From Sabethes cyaneus (Eukaryota; Arthropoda; Insecta; Diptera; Culicidae), in NCBI RefSeq assembly GCF_943734655.1, contig NC_071354.1, positions 13,808,501-13,872,500 of the forward strand: a DNA stretch of 64,000 bases, given 5' to 3'. A model generated the notes under the pieces. The model ran no database searches and was not told the DNA's origin. It was given only the letters and a program-made list of their open reading frames with translations. A program made the translations under genes and the position numbers. Of the stretch, positions 33,258 to 45,903 are shown piece by piece; positions within the stretch are counted from its first letter, which is position 1; each line of letters opens with the position of its first letter.

Positions 33258-36200
33258 GCTACAGGTCGAAAAATTGCGCCTTTCTATTATTTGTTTATAA
33301 AGAAGACTGTAGCCACGCGCAACACCAGCTGCGCAACGCTATTGCTATGGATTTAAAAAAGAGAAAAAAAGTAAAAGTAAAGATAACATTAAATTAAATT
33401 AAACGAGAAAAAAAACAAGAGAGAAAAAAAGGACAAAAATAATGCAAAAAAGTAAGGAAAAAATAACTTAAATTAATTGTAACAACACAATTTTAAATAA
33501 GAAAAATAAAAGGAGAAAGAAAAAAATACATTAATTAAAGTTAATCACTATCCTTAATCTATTTGTGTAAATTTTTGTAAAAATACAATATAAATATAAA
33601 TTTAAAAGAAAGTGAGAAGGCAGGCAAAGGTAACGCGTTTTAGGCTCTATGGCGTGAGAACAGAGGACAGGAGTTGTTGTGAGACAGGCATGGCAAAATG
33701 ACCGGTTGGGGGGAAGCAAGCAAGCGAGAGCGAGCGAGCAAAGGCGTGTGGGATAGGTGAGCGACCGTGCAGCAGCAGGAAGACAGACAGACAGAGCAAA
33801 AAATGCCGGTTTAGTAGTTAGAAAGAAGAGAAGGGTTGCGCGCAGCGCAACGCAGCGCAGAGATGATCGAGCTTGTTGCAGCCAGTTGCGTGCTGCGTGC
33901 GCGGGTTTTACACCCCGTCTTGTCTCTTGTGCATTTGTTGTGCTGAAGCCGACCCAGCGCGGTGGCGGCCCACTCCAACAAGACAACAATTCCATGATGG
34001 CGCGTGCACTTTCTTTCCGCACAGGGAAACAACAGCGATTGTTTCAGTCCGAGATCTGTGAATGAGCAACCGAGAAACAGACAGACAGCCAGAGGAAGGA
34101 TTTCGAGTTTGTTGAAAGACGATGTGAAACATTTTCCAATTTTTTCCACAATGAATTGCCGTATTTTTGTGCACGATAAAAAGAAAAGAAATCTTTAAGC
34201 TTGCAAATGTGTCAGACAGACTTGAATGTCACAATTGTCAGATTGTTGAAAGAGAGAGAAAAAAGCAAAACACACGCATGTTTGTAGCGGTTATTATTAA
34301 ATGGAGAAAAATGAATTACTATTTATTGAAAATCGTAAATTATAGTCGTTCAATCTAAGAAAAACCAACAAAAAAACAGAACTGTGTTTTCTTTTTTTCT
34401 TCTCACACATGGTTTAGTAGTGGATGGTTTTTTGGTGGATTGTGTCGTTCCAGGGTGGGTCCCGCTTGGAAGTGTCTGCTTGGCCATATATTATGCTCTC
34501 CTCGGTCCAGAGCGTGTGGCAGTCTCTTCGCCTTCTTGTTTTTTGCATAATCCTTTCTCGAGAAAGAAGGAGGGTGCTTTTTCGGCTGCTCCTTGATGAG
34601 CGAGCATTGATTTGTGGCTTTTGAAAAGTCAATGGCGATACGCGAGGGCAGGTTTGTGCAATGTTGATGGGAGAAAAAAAAGTGAAAAATTTGTTGAAGG
34701 ATGAAGAGAGAAAAGGGAAGAGAACGAAAATTTCCAGTGAAACAAAAACACAACACAGCGCAGCAGTAATCGAGTGACACTAAGAAAAGAAAAAAAACAA
34801 GAGTAAACAAACGTAAACGCAGTATATAGAATTTGAGAATTTCAAATCCAACAAGCAACAACAACAAATTAACTTTTTTTGCAGCATTTACTTCTAACGG
34901 TGAAAAAAGAAATTTAAACATTAAGTGTACCTAGATGAGAGTAAAATTAATAATAAAAAAGCAAAAATATTAAAGTATACAGTAACAGAAGAATCCATCT
35001 ATTATGTGTAATTTCCCCCGTATGATTTAATCCGCATAGAAAGGTCTAGACACGCAAAACACACACCACTAATTACAATCTAACAACACAATTGTACACT
35101 CACATTTTGGAAGATAGCGAATAATTCGTTAGAACTAAAAAAACACGCGAACAAAAAGGCAAAACAGCAGTAGACAAAAAAAAACAAACAGAAATGTGTA
35201 AAATATATTGTATCGTTATGAGTTTTTACGCGTTTTTTCATCCTGTTCATATGTCCGTACTTTTTCTTGCCTTCTCGTTTAAATCGTTGGCAAAGGCAGC
35301 GCGCAGCAAATGGCAAATGTGCATAGAGAAAACAAAAGCGCTGGCAATCTTCATTGATCGTTAATATTATTAATTATATTGTATTGAAAACAACTAAGGT
35401 AAACTCTAGCTCATATGAACACACACGCATACACTGAAAGAAAAAAAAATTCGCAAACCCAACACCCACGCTACACTGTGCAGAAAAAGGAGCACACTCA
35501 CACACACTGAAATTACACCGACACACGCAGTCCTACTCCCGATAGGAATGATGAACACACACGCGCGAAACAGTGTGACTTTTATTCTACTTTTTTCGAG
35601 AAGTTGCGTTATTCCTTTCCCTTTTTTTTTAATTTATGCTATTATCGATCATTATCTTTAAAAACACGATTAAAGATGAAAAACGATGAAGTATGTATTT
35701 TCTATTGAAGAATCTTTTTGTAAAAGTGAACAAGCATATTATGAAATGAGAAAAAAAAACCTAAATATGAAGCAAAAAACAAAACAAAAAAAGTTATAAC
35801 AACAAAAAACCATTTATGAATTAGAGAAAGGTACATATATTAAAGGAGAAGAATTAAGAAAGCATTGAACAAGAGGAAAAAACCTACATCTGTTTAGAAT
35901 AGTTTTTTTCTTTCTGTAACATGAAGCATACAAGAAGCGACGCCTGCAGATCAGATCAGAAGGCTTAAAATAACGAAAAACAAGCTTTGTAACCCTTGTT
36001 GAAGTTCGAAGTCAGCCTGGCGCAGTTCCTCCGACTAGAAAACAGCCTGCTGCCTCTTCCTGCCGGGGTAAGCTCAGTAGTTCTTTATTCTCCCACTAAA
36101 AAGCGCTATTTTTTTCTTGGAAAAATTCGTAAAATAAAAATGTTACAAAATTTCCACCTCCCCCCCTTTTTATAATCGGGTCAACTAGAAAAGCGAACAT

Positions 36201-38130
36201 TGAAACACTTAACGCTTATCGGAGGGTGCTGGATTATTATAGAACTACAAATACCCCTCGTTTTCCCCTCAGTATCAACAACTGCAATCCCGATAGAGAA
36301 ATCAATCAAAGCAAGCAACGAATTTTGTGTGACATTTCCACCACCGCGCACAGCAAGCCGTTTGTTGTGTTGTGGTTTTTCCGATGGTGATGATGTTGAA
36401 GACCTACTAGAGTGATCCCCCCTCCTTCCACGTGTGTGTGTGCGCGTTGTTATGGAAATTCATTTGTCGAAAAGAAAACAGCAAAAAAAAAGCAAACAGA
36501 CGACCAGCACCCTCACTCGAAGAAACAATTTCCTCCCACCAAAATCGCATTGTTTTCGAAAAACCAAACAAAATAATCGGTAATCGAAAACAAGCGAAGT
36601 GTAGCTACAACCATCCAGATGTTAAGCAAGTTTAAAACCATGAAAAATAGTACTGTGGAACTGTCGGGACGCCATTTTATACTCGTATACTTTCCTTTCG
36701 TGTGTTTCCGTCAGCGAGATAGCAAAAAGAAAAAAAAAACTTCGAATTCCAAACTCTCTTTAACCTATAAACAGAAAACACAAGAAACGCGTTTAAAAAA
36801 CTGTTACTACCTTAAACAAACTTTGAAAAAAAAAATCAGATACATTTAAGAAACGAGGTTAATCATCTAGTGGACAAAAGAAATTCCTTCGTATAACAAA
36901 AGGTATAGAAACAAAACAAAACATCTAGATAAAACAAGCATAAAATTTGAAGACAATTTATAACGACATCGGTGAGTTTAGTGAGCAAAACCATCAGCGC
37001 AGGCAAAACCAAAAAAAAATAACACAAGAACTCTGGCGATCCGTTTTTTGCAAGCGTCCCAAACAGACGGGATAACTCTTTAACTCTTATTTGTGACCAC
37101 GTCCTAGAGGAACTTTGTCTGCAAAGCAACAGCATAAAATACCGACAAAAATATCAACCGTGTTCTCGTCGAACGTCGAACTTGTTATATGGTTTTTTCG
37201 TCAACCTCCTCTATCAGACGTGTTGACTTATTTGTCTCCTTTTTCCAAGTACACACAAAACAACACAAATTTAGGAAGAAAGATTTAATGTCATCAAAGC
37301 GAGTGATTAGACTATAAAAAAATTAGAGGAAATTGAACTAAAACCCCACGCAAAGCAGCAACAAATTAGAAAACATACCTAAACATGCAAACAAAAAAAA
37401 AATAACATTTAGGAAAAACTATTCCCCATACGAGAAAAAATTGCTTGTTTGCGATTGATTAACTTTACTCTTTACTAATTACTTGTTAAACTTTTTCCAA
37501 CAATTGATGATAATCGTACAAGCAGAAAAATAAGAAGAAAACCGGAAAATCGTTACATGCAACAATATACTCCTTCAACTTTTCGATTGCAAAACAAGAA
37601 TTTTCTCTTCCTTCGTTTTGATATTATATTATTCGTGCGCTACCACCACCAATCCCAGAGTTTTATCGAAAGAAAGAAAAACAAAAGTATCCCAAACAAC
37701 AAGAGTAAGCTATCGCAGACTAACATCATCAATAGCCAGAGAAGAAAAAAAGAACAAAATTAACAAAACAAAACGAAAAAAAAACTTGCAGCTGAAACTG
37801 AACAACAACATAACCACCAAGAAGAAAACAATTGCCCAATTGTCGATTGATTAGTAAGTCGACAAGGAAGCAGAAGAAGAAGAAGAAAAAAACCTAGAGC
37901 GAGCAGTGATACTACAGCGACAACCACAACTTACCACTGATAACCATACCTAAAATAAACAGCAGCAGCAGAAAGAGAACACAAAACGACAAAACATCAA
38001 TTGAGCAGTCAGCAGTAAAAACAAAACAAAAACAGTAACACAAGAAGCAAACCAGAAGGAAACAACACATGAAATAAGGAAAACAACAAGAGTAATTAAA
38101 AAGACATAATATGAAATAAATGTTTCTTCA
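33258..38130 (+). other. Cam: Probable long 3' UTR of calmodulin (~4.9 kb)
   Basis: Directly after the calmodulin stop lies a 4.9 kb stretch unlike its surroundings. It is rich in A and AG runs on the + strand (gaaaaaaag, aaacaaaac, caacaacaac words throughout), has no recognisable transposon end, and stops abruptly near 38,130 where dead LINEs begin. AATAAA-type hexamers occur at several points (for example near 33,505, 34,950 and 37,950), with a good last candidate at 38,115. Drosophila calmodulin is known to use alternative, long 3' ends, which supports this reading. The UTR status and its exact end are inferred. Confidence 0.6.
38115..38120 (+). terminator. Candidate distal poly(A) signal of calmodulin
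   Basis: AATAAA in the context atgaaataaatgtttcttc, followed by a T/GT-rich stretch, at the downstream edge of the A-rich region and just before the first retrotransposon piece (38,339). Confidence 0.45.
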
Positions 38131-38338
38131 CTTTTAGGTTGAACTATAAAAAAAACAAAACGAGACTTGTTCTCATTGGTCGTAGTGTCGATGTCACACC
38201 TCTAAATTTTCATCCCTTTATTACCCTTCCTCCATGCTGAATTCTACATTACCTCGATGACGTTTTTAATATCAGTGACATGTGACATGAGTGAGGTGAC
38301 TATGAGAATAGGGTCCCTATCTCACATGTAAGCTGATT

Positions 38339-39060
38339 GTGACGGTTGAAGGTTTTCATTCTAATGCGTTTTCGGCCTCGTCTAGAATCCTACAAGGCAG
38401 TCATTTGATCTCGTTGCTTTTCCTGCTATACTTCAATGAGGTCAATGTTCTTAAAGGCCCTCGTTTATCCTACGCTGATGATCTGAGGATTTACTTGAGC
38501 ATTCGCTCGAAGGTCGATGCAACTCATCTTCAACAAGAGCTTGACACTTTTATGGATTGGTGTAACTTGAACTGCATGCTCTCGTGAATCCTGAAAAATG
38601 TTTCATTATTTCTTTCGCCCGAATCCGTGATTTTTAACTACAAACTACCGTGGTACTAAAATTCACTGTGTCGACCATGTGAAGGATTTCGGCTTTATCT
38701 TGTACAGTCAGTTATCGTTTAGATGACACATTTCCAACATTGTGGACAAAGCATCCAGAACTCTAGGATTTGTCGCTAAAAGCTTGACCAATACGAATCG
38801 AATAGGGTTCCATTGTCTGGGTTGGGTGGATCTATAAGTAATGTCGCACATGATTCCTCGGGAATATAAGACATTCCTTCCAGCATAGACCTTCGGTTTC
38901 TAGATACATAACTTCTCCGTGTAAACTTATTTTGTGTGATGATTTGTGTGCTAGAAGGGCGCGTCAAAATCCTCTCCGACCTTATATGACTTGGGCTGGT
39001 TACCACATCCCTCAACCAGTCTTCGATTCATTCGATACCCCGATGCTCCCTCCCCTTTAC
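38339..39060 (+). mobile_element. Jockey/CR1-type LINE reverse transcriptase fragment (dead)
   Basis: The first frame (38,339-38,587) holds the middle of a reverse transcriptase: QGSHLISLLFLLYFNEVN (motif B and after), then LKGPRLSYADDLRIYLSI with the catalytic YADD, then a helix ending LDTFMDWCNLNCM. After a frameshift come NPEKCFIISFAR and remnants of the thumb and C-terminal region (ASRTLGFVAKSLTN). No endonuclease or 5' part remains. The clade call is from motif flavour only; there is no RNase H. Confidence 0.75.
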
Positions 39061-39270
39061 TATAATGATGGTATATGGCAATGTAATAAAATATCGGTTA
39101 TATGAATCAGATCCGGCGCTCAGGCTGGCTAACCTGTGCGGTGGAACGGAGCCTCGCGCTTCAGAGAAAAAATTTAAAAATTCTGTATACAGCACAATTG
39201 GCTATTCAGAAAAATTTGCATGATTTTTATTGTTTTCATTCCTCTTATAAATAGATTAAATTAGGCCTCG

Positions 39271-40490
39271 TTGCTTTGGAATGTGTCGTTACACAATGTG
39301 CCAAACGATTCCGCTCTGCTTACACGCCGATTGTTTACGGAGGATTCGTTCAAATGGGCCATTAGCTCTTTTGAATCAATAAAATCTCCAGATCCGGGTT
39401 GTATTCCGTCCGTTTCCTTACAGAAAATGGACAGCATTATAATGTCCGAGCTTATCAACATTTTTCAGGCCAATTTCACTTTGGGACATATCCTGGAGAA
39501 TGAGCGGAAAGCAGCCAGATACCTAAAGGCACTCTTAAGGCCGAGAAAAAAGAGAAAACCATGCAAAAGGCTTTAATACCAATAAGTTTGACATCTGCGC
39601 TTCTCAATTTGATAGAGGCAATCGTGGATAACTATATCCGCAATGAGTCATTGCATGGAAATCAGCAGGCATATCAACACGGTAAATCTAAGGAAACTGC
39701 ACTGCTCTGCCTTGTGTCGTTAATTTAGAAATCACTCAAACATCAAGAAATGGCACTTTTGGTTTTTCGTGATATTGATGGCGCTTTCGATAACGTGTTA
39801 TTCGCTTCAGATTTTACGGCTCTCTTTCAAAACGGAATCGACTTATAATAAGCTTGATTCTAGCAATGCTTTCATGTAGTGAAATCACAGCCTCATTGGG
39901 AGATCATCGCTAAACATTTTCGGTGTTTAAAGTAAGTCCACAAGGAGCTCTCTCACCCTTGCTTTGGTCACTTGTGGCCGACGCATTCCTTCATAAGCAG
40001 CACATCTTGATTACGAGACACTTATGCCGAGAATGTTGTACTTATCGTCAGAAAAAAAGTTTTAGTTTAGATTATGCTGTTAAAAAAGCATCTCGTTGGA
40101 ATCAAATACAGGGTTGCAGACTAATAACAGTTAAACAGTGTGCTACGCACAATCAGGGGACTCCTAAATGGACACAGTCCCGCTCTTTATCATTTAAACA
40201 ATATCGAATGATACCAACATCTTCCGCTTTGGTAAATCTGCATTTGAAAGTTCTTCTTACTAAATACCGAGAATAGAACCGAAATCACAAAGTCATTGTT
40301 TTCATTAACAATGTAGTACCGAATCGCGCCACAGGATAACAACTATCTAGCTCAACTTCATCAATGGGTATGAGCAGCTCGGAAAATATGTACAGCAATC
40401 GAAGCCCGCCTCAAAGGACAATCATTAAGACTGTCAGAGTAACCTTTCAACTCAATGCTAAAGGTAACCGCGGTGTCTCAGCAAGAGGAT
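39271..40490 (+). mobile_element. I/Loa-type non-LTR retrotransposon with internal deletion (dead)
   Basis: Broken + frames give the start of the RT domain: TEDSFKWAISSFESIKSPDP, then LTSALLNLIEAIVDNYIRNE, QQAYQHGKSKETALLCLVSL, LVFRDIDGAFDNV (motif A) and SPQGALSPLLWSLVADAFL (motif B). The sequence then jumps at about 40,055 straight to SRWNQIQGCR, which lies after RNase H in the related copy at 26.1-26.5 kb. YADD, thumb and RNase H are therefore deleted. The 3' part shares its untranslated sequence with the 26 kb copy. Confidence 0.8.
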
Positions 40491-42201
40491 TTTAGCAAAT
40501 ATTCTAACATTTTTTCCTAAATGCTACAAAAATACAATAATACAATTCGTAATAATTTATTTACATTTATTCAAAGATGCTGGGTGTCGGTTGCGCGTAT
40601 TTTTCCGATATTTAAGATCTTCACCTGCACGCTTTGTTTGCATGTTTGCTTCCAAGGATTTGTGCTCGGTTCTGTCAGCTCCCCGTTACAAACGACACAC
40701 TCACGTACTTTCTGAACTCATTTCTAAAAGTTTTCCTGCCATTATTTATCTTTTCCGTGGCTTATTTGAGTAGTGGCGCAATCTCTCATTTCGAAGGAAT
40801 CTCGCCTATACGACTGATCCGCCAGCTTACAAGTTCTTGATTCCAGTAGACTTTGAACGGATTTTGAAAAACGTGCAGCAAGAAACTATGTTACTTGTGT
40901 GGAATTGGGAAGCAAGCCCACCATTTTTGTTTTTTCCCTCTGCAAAGGTCCGTTGTTTAGTGCGAAACATGGGACTTATGCCCGTCAAAAAAATAAATAT
41001 AGGAAACTTTACCTTGCTCCTAACCCAAGGGTAAAATACATCTCTTGGGTGAAGATGGAAGATTTCTCGATTCATTTATTCGGTCTCCATCTTTCCCGCT
41101 GTCCAACATTCTGGAAGACTTTGCCATATATCACCTGGCACACGTTACTTTTATGGATAGATCAGCAAGATAGGCGTTAGCTGTCCAGCTGCATTTGCAG
41201 CAAAGAGCGCGATGTACAGGATTCTTTATCCGAGTTACCTAGCTTAGCATGTACATGCTTAAGGATTCAGCAAGAACCACCTGGGGATAATTTTCACAGA
41301 AAACTTCAAATTTTGGCCCAAACTGTACAATATTTTTAAAAAACTCTCACCTCTTTTGCCGCAATCAATCACATTGCAGTCTCGTTTCACCAGTTGTGCA
41401 CGTTTCAGCATCCTAGAGCCACTTCACAGAACAGAAGTGGAAGTCCGAACGATTCAGCGATCAAAACTGGTAACAGAGTCTTTTTTGTTTTTATTTTTCT
41501 TTGGGAAGCTTTTCGCATAGAAGCGAATAACAGCAATATAAGCAGAACACTCGCTGCCAATCGCATAGCAGCTTTCACATGCTTTCGTATACGTTCGTGC
41601 GTTTTCGTGGAAAAAAGTGACTCGCTACCGCCAGGTTCGCTAGTATCTGTAGAAATCGTAGCATGTAGACATAGGTATAAAGGTAGGTAGAAAGTAGTAT
41701 GCACGGGTTTGGATTTCTACTTCCCCTTCTGTTCTGTGCATACAGGCTACGTTCGATAACGACACTTATCTTTTCAGGAAACAAATTTATTATTGCGCCA
41801 AAACTTAATCTTGTTAATGTGAGCACGGGCGCCAGTAGCTGTCAAACCAGACATCGTATAACCAACAAATAATCTGGCAGCCCAGCTTGCATGCAAGAAA
41901 ACCAAGAAAACGCTTGGACAAACGCTTGAAAACGAACAGGAAGGGAAAAACGTCAAAAGCTGTTTCTGTCAAAATTATCAAAATAAATCGAATGGAAGCC
42001 GTTCCTTAAATTTTCCGTGTTCTCTATACATATTTTGTAAAATTTACTGGTTTTAAACATTAATTGAAAGGCGGTTGACGGTAATATACTATTCTCAATG
42101 TTAGTATTCTTGATATCTTCATAAATAAGGTGATTATCTTTATAACAGAAGGCGATTTCCAAGTGTTTAAGCGCTAGCTGTAGCACAACAAAACAAGCAC
42201 C
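40491..42201. other. Intergenic region upstream of TBP
   Basis: No gene or clear transposon is supported. The final part must contain the TBP promoter and 5' UTR, but no initiator or TATA element could be chosen with confidence; a TATAAA at 41,676 is only one of several AT-rich candidates. Confidence 0.4.
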
Positions 42202-43282
42202 ATGGATCAAATGGCGCTAAGTCCGGGGTTCTCGATACCCAGTATCGGAACCCCGTTGCACCAGCCTGAGGAGGACCAACAGATTCTACCGCACGCTTAC
42301 CAGCAGCAACAATCGATGCCGCACATGACCCCGATGGGCGGTCTCAGCTCGTACGGAATGCCTTCCATCGGTATGGGAACACCCGGGAAGAGTATGCACA
42401 CCTATGCGCCTAGTTTCGCAGCACCACAGAGTATGATTCAACCACAGACACCGGTAAGTTAATTCCGTAAAACATTTAAACAAGTTGAAAATTGACACAG
42501 GTAATACTTTAGCAAAGCCTAATGTCACCCATGGTACCAATGACGGAAGGTAAAGCTTCGGCAACACCCAGCCACCAAAACAGCGGCGGAAGCGTGCGGG
42601 ATCCGGAGAATATCGGCAGCGTTAACATCCACCAGACGATGGGACCCGCAACACCAATGACCCCGATGACACCGAGTGAGCCGGCCATACTGCCACAGCT
42701 GCAGAACATCGTGTCCACGGTTAATCTGAGCTGCAGACTGGATCTCAAGAAAATCGCTTTGCACGCCCGTAATGCAGAGTACAATCCGAAACGATTCGCC
42801 GCGGTCATCATGCGAATCCGAGAACCTCGAACCACGGCGTTGATATTCTCCTCCGGAAAAATGGTTTGTACCGGAGCCAAAAGTGAGGAAGATTCCCGTT
42901 TGGCTGCGCGAAAATATGCGCGTATTATTCAGAAGCTGGGCTTTACGGTTAGTTGGACATGCGATTGAATGGTTTAGAGAGGTTCTAAGTTTTTTTTTTG
43001 TTACAGGCAAAATTTCTTGATTTCAAGGTACAAAATATGGTCGGCAGTTGCGACGTTCGGTTCCCGATCCGACTGGAGGGTCTAGTCCTGACGCACGGCA
43101 AGTTTAGCTCCTACGAGCCGGAACTGTTCCCCGGGCTGATCTACCGTATGGTGAAGCCGAGAATCGTGCTGCTAATTTTCGTCTCCGGCAAGGTTGTACT
43201 GACCGGTGCCAAGGTGCGACAGGAGATCTACGATGCGTTTGATAATATTTATCCTATTTTAAAAAGTTTCAAAAAACAATAG
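42202..43282 (+). CDS. Tbp: TATA-box-binding protein (TBP), three exons, 320 aa
   Basis: TBP is the DNA-binding core of TFIID and serves all three nuclear RNA polymerases. The exons are 42,202-42,453, 42,513-42,947 and 43,007-43,282, all joined in phase 0 (donors ccg|gtaagt and acg|gttagt; acceptors tttag and ttacag). Residues 1-141 form the variable N-terminus, rich in M, P, Q, T and S (starts MDQMALSPGFSIPSIGTPLH, like other insects). Residues about 142-320 are the saddle-shaped core of two repeats: LPQLQNIVSTVNL, NPKRFAAVIMRIREPRTTAL, IFSSGKMVCTGAK, then NMVGSCDVRFPIRLEGLVLT, ELFPGLIYRM and IFVSGKVVLTGAKVRQEIYD. The intercalating phenylalanines sit in these IF.SGK and FPGLIYR motifs. At residue 229 a threonine replaces the near-universal proline of GFPAKF, right at the exon 2/3 junction. 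The ATG at 42,202 (context caccATGg) gives the conserved N-terminus. No frame break. Confidence 0.97.
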
Positions 43283-43474
43283 TGGCCGTATTTTGGATTT
43301 TTTTTTCGTTACCGATTTATCAGCAGTCAAATGAAGTATAGAATTAGAAGCGGAAAATGTACGTCTTCGTGCGGGAAATCATTGTTGCACAAAACGACGT
43401 TTTTCTAACCGCAAAGAAGCATTTGATATAGGACATAACACGGTAACAGCGCAATGTATTGTCCATTTAAAAGT

Positions 43475-43498
43475 AATAAAGGCCAAGTATTCAATAAA
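43475..43498 (+). terminator. Poly(A) signals of TBP
   Basis: Two AATAAA hexamers (43,475-43,480 and 43,493-43,498) lie about 200 nt after the TBP stop in an AT-rich stretch, giving a short 3' UTR. Confidence 0.65.
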
Positions 43499-43499
43499 C

Positions 43500-44801
43500 A
43501 ATGAGTTCTATTTTAATTTAACAAAATCTAAATAAGACTACATTTGTAAAATCGTTGAAGGGAAGCTTCATTAGCGGAATTGAGAATCAATTCGCGACGA
43601 GTACATCCTTCACCCCTTACACCCATATTTTTGAGTGCGTTGGATCGCGCTTTTGGCGGCTTTTTTGAATAGGTTAGTTGGGTCGCTGACTTGATCAAAT
43701 TGGATGCTGTCGAAAGTACGATATTGGTTTAGACATACCCAACAATAGAAAAATAGTAAAGTCCGGCTAAATTTTGGAAACATTAAAGGTGGCAGATTGC
43801 AATCAGGTTTTTAAATGACAAATTTTCCATTGCTATCACAGCTTTTTGAATGTCCCATATGTTGTACAAAGCGCAAAGGAAAATCGGATATTAATACAAG
43901 GCTAGCAACAAGTTTTGGACTAACAAAATAAAAAGTATCTACAATTAAAGTTTTCTTTGCACTTCAACAGGGAGGGTGCTTAGCCAATCTATGTAAACTC
44001 TCGGCTTGATCGATCCGAATTGAGCCTTTCGAGCATTCTATAACGTATTTGCATAAACCATACTACGCGAAACACCATTATCTTTATATGTATGCCAATT
44101 TCTTATCCCCATCTGCGTTAATATTTTGCTAGATTTGTTAACGAGTTCCTAATCAAACTTAAGTCGTACTTTTTTCTTACTCGAATAAATTCTAAACGAT
44201 GTTATCACCATCTTGTGAATAAGACGTCGCGGATATTAGAAAAGCCAATATCTTCGTCCTAACGCTAGTAGTTACGTGGTTACATATTACTGTATTCTTA
44301 AATAGTACTGTGGTTGGTAATCGTAAGCGTAATCGGCCTGGAATGATGCACTAACTTATATTTTTCGTTCACTTCAATAGCATCCAAGCAAGTGACAATT
44401 GAAACTTCTAGCAAAAAATTTAAAGAATTTTCCAAATACTGCATCTGCCTATTACTGCCTGTTTAGTTATTGAAAAGGGTAAAATACTTACGATCTCAAT
44501 GTGTTTATGTTCATACTTGCTGTTGCTTGCTTACTTTCTTGAGCACATGCCTCACTGGACTGGAACTCGTGACGAGTTGGGTAGCGATTTAGTTTAAAGA
44601 TGAGCGACATCATGTTAAAAATTGAATAAGTTTACAAGATTTTGTTAGAATACAAAGTAATGTGGTAGGTAGATAGAGCCGAGACCGCGTCCTAGTGTTA
44701 ATCAAACTCCCAATGTATTCTCCTAACATACAATTTACTCGACAGCGAAATGTGTGGATTGTTCCGTAGGCCAACGGCCATCCACACTAGGGGGGCTTGG
44801 T
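43500..44801. other. Intergenic region between convergent TBP and preli-like genes
   Basis: About 1.3 kb of AT-rich sequence without supported genes. It should contain the 3' UTR of the minus-strand preli-like gene; no convincing poly(A) signal was found for it. Confidence 0.4.
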
Positions 44802-45903
44802 TCAACCTTTTACGGAAAGATTTTGCACCAAATGTTCGGCCTGAGCTTTCATATGATCGGACGCATTCTTTGCGGCTTCCTTGATTTTCTGCGTCTTGGA
44901 AAGGTGTTGAATATGTATAGCCGCCGATGGCGAGGATGCATGGGGCGGGAACATATGGTGCAGCATGTAGTTGAAACCGTCCACGGTTTTCATGCAGTTC
45001 TTTTTGAATCGATCTAAACCGAACGCGCGAATGGCGGTCGCGAAACCAAACACAGAAGAATCTATCCATGCGGACCGGATGGCAATCGTCTTGCCTGGTT
45101 GATCCGGAATCGACCGGTAGGTGACTTTTTCGACAACATTCTGCAAAGAAACCTAGGTTACCTAAAACCTAACGTAACGTGCTATAACATACGAACCATA
45201 ATTTTATTGAATCCTATATTCCTAGTGTATGTTACAAGCACTCGTTCTTTCGGATCGATAACCGATTCCTCCAGTATGTTGACAGATTTGGCTTTGAAAA
45301 ACCGTTCTCCCCATTTTGGTACTCGGTTTGTTTTGGTCAATAAACGTTTGCTGTGTAGCTTTCCGTTTCTTATCTCCCGGCACACAGTATCCTCGGACAG
45401 TACGTGCGAGCTGCAACGTCAACAAGCGGCACAGTAGAACGCGTAGAAGAGGAAGAACAAAACAAAATGAATGAAGACAGTGATTACACAGTGATATTAA
45501 TTCCGTGGATATGTAAAATACATTTAAGTATTCACTGACCACGGACATTGAACTAATTTTTGTCGAATTATTTACAGTTCACACCACCGTGCGTCGCACT
45601 CTCGATTTCACCATCATACGTGTTTGTGTCAAACCAAAATATTCTACATTCCGCTAATATATAGATACTTCCACACTTGAAAATTATGTAATTTTTGCTT
45701 ACTACGCCAACATGTGTATTTCGAGCGCATCCTCGCATGCCGCACCACTGGCTCGTGGTGTGGCGACCTTTGCTCGTTGGTCGAATTACTCTAGAAGTCC
45801 GGGAAACTCACCTGAACGGATTAGGATACCGGTTCCAAAAGCACTGCGTCACCTGCTCCCATGAGTAATTGAAAGTGGTCGTATTCTCATAATATTTCGC
45901 CAT
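44802..45903 (-). CDS. prel: PRELI-like mitochondrial intermembrane-space protein, three exons, 214 aa
   Basis: PRELI/MSF1 family proteins work with TRIAP1/Mdm35 in the mitochondrial intermembrane space to move phosphatidic acid between membranes (known for PRELID1/Ups1), affecting cardiolipin and mitochondrial shape. On the minus strand the exons are 45,903-45,812, 45,410-45,197 and 45,140-44,802. Exon 1 reads MAKYYENTTTFNYSWEQVTQ then CFWNRYPNPF, the standard PRELI start. Its last codon completes as S with exon 2, giving SSHVLSEDT, KRLLTKTNRVPKWGERFF and VLVTYTRNIGFNKIM. Exon 3 continues NVVEKVTYRSIP, IRSAWIDSSVFGFATAIRAF, GLDRFKKNCMKTVDGFNYM, then a 45-residue charged, helical tail with AAKNASDHMKAQAEH. 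Splice sites are ttcag|gtgagt, gttgcag|c, atg|gttcgt and tttgcag|a; phases agree. Length and order match insect preli-like proteins. The second donor (GTTCGT) is weak but is fixed by frame and conservation. The cluster is tail to tail with TBP; no shared function is implied. Confidence 0.93.

Noticed and set aside
33531..34149. Minus-strand frames of 163 and 112 codons after calmodulin
   Set aside because: They lie antisense in the purine-rich probable 3' UTR; pyrimidine-rich complement removes stop codons and yields L/F/S/C-rich peptides without motifs.
34403..34921. 172-codon minus-strand frame
   Set aside because: Same reason: antisense of an A-rich UTR, giving a falsely hydrophobic, membrane-like peptide.
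41676..41681. TATAAA as the TBP promoter TATA box
   Set aside because: It lies more than 500 nt from the start codon in AT-rich DNA with several similar words; there is no transcript evidence to choose it.
42286..43010. Minus-strand frames of 93, 123 and 161 codons over TBP
   Set aside because: Shadows of the TBP exons on the opposite strand.
44754..45437. Plus-strand frames of 87 and 112 codons over the preli-like gene
   Set aside because: Shadows of the minus-strand exons, which match the PRELI family in order and splice phase.
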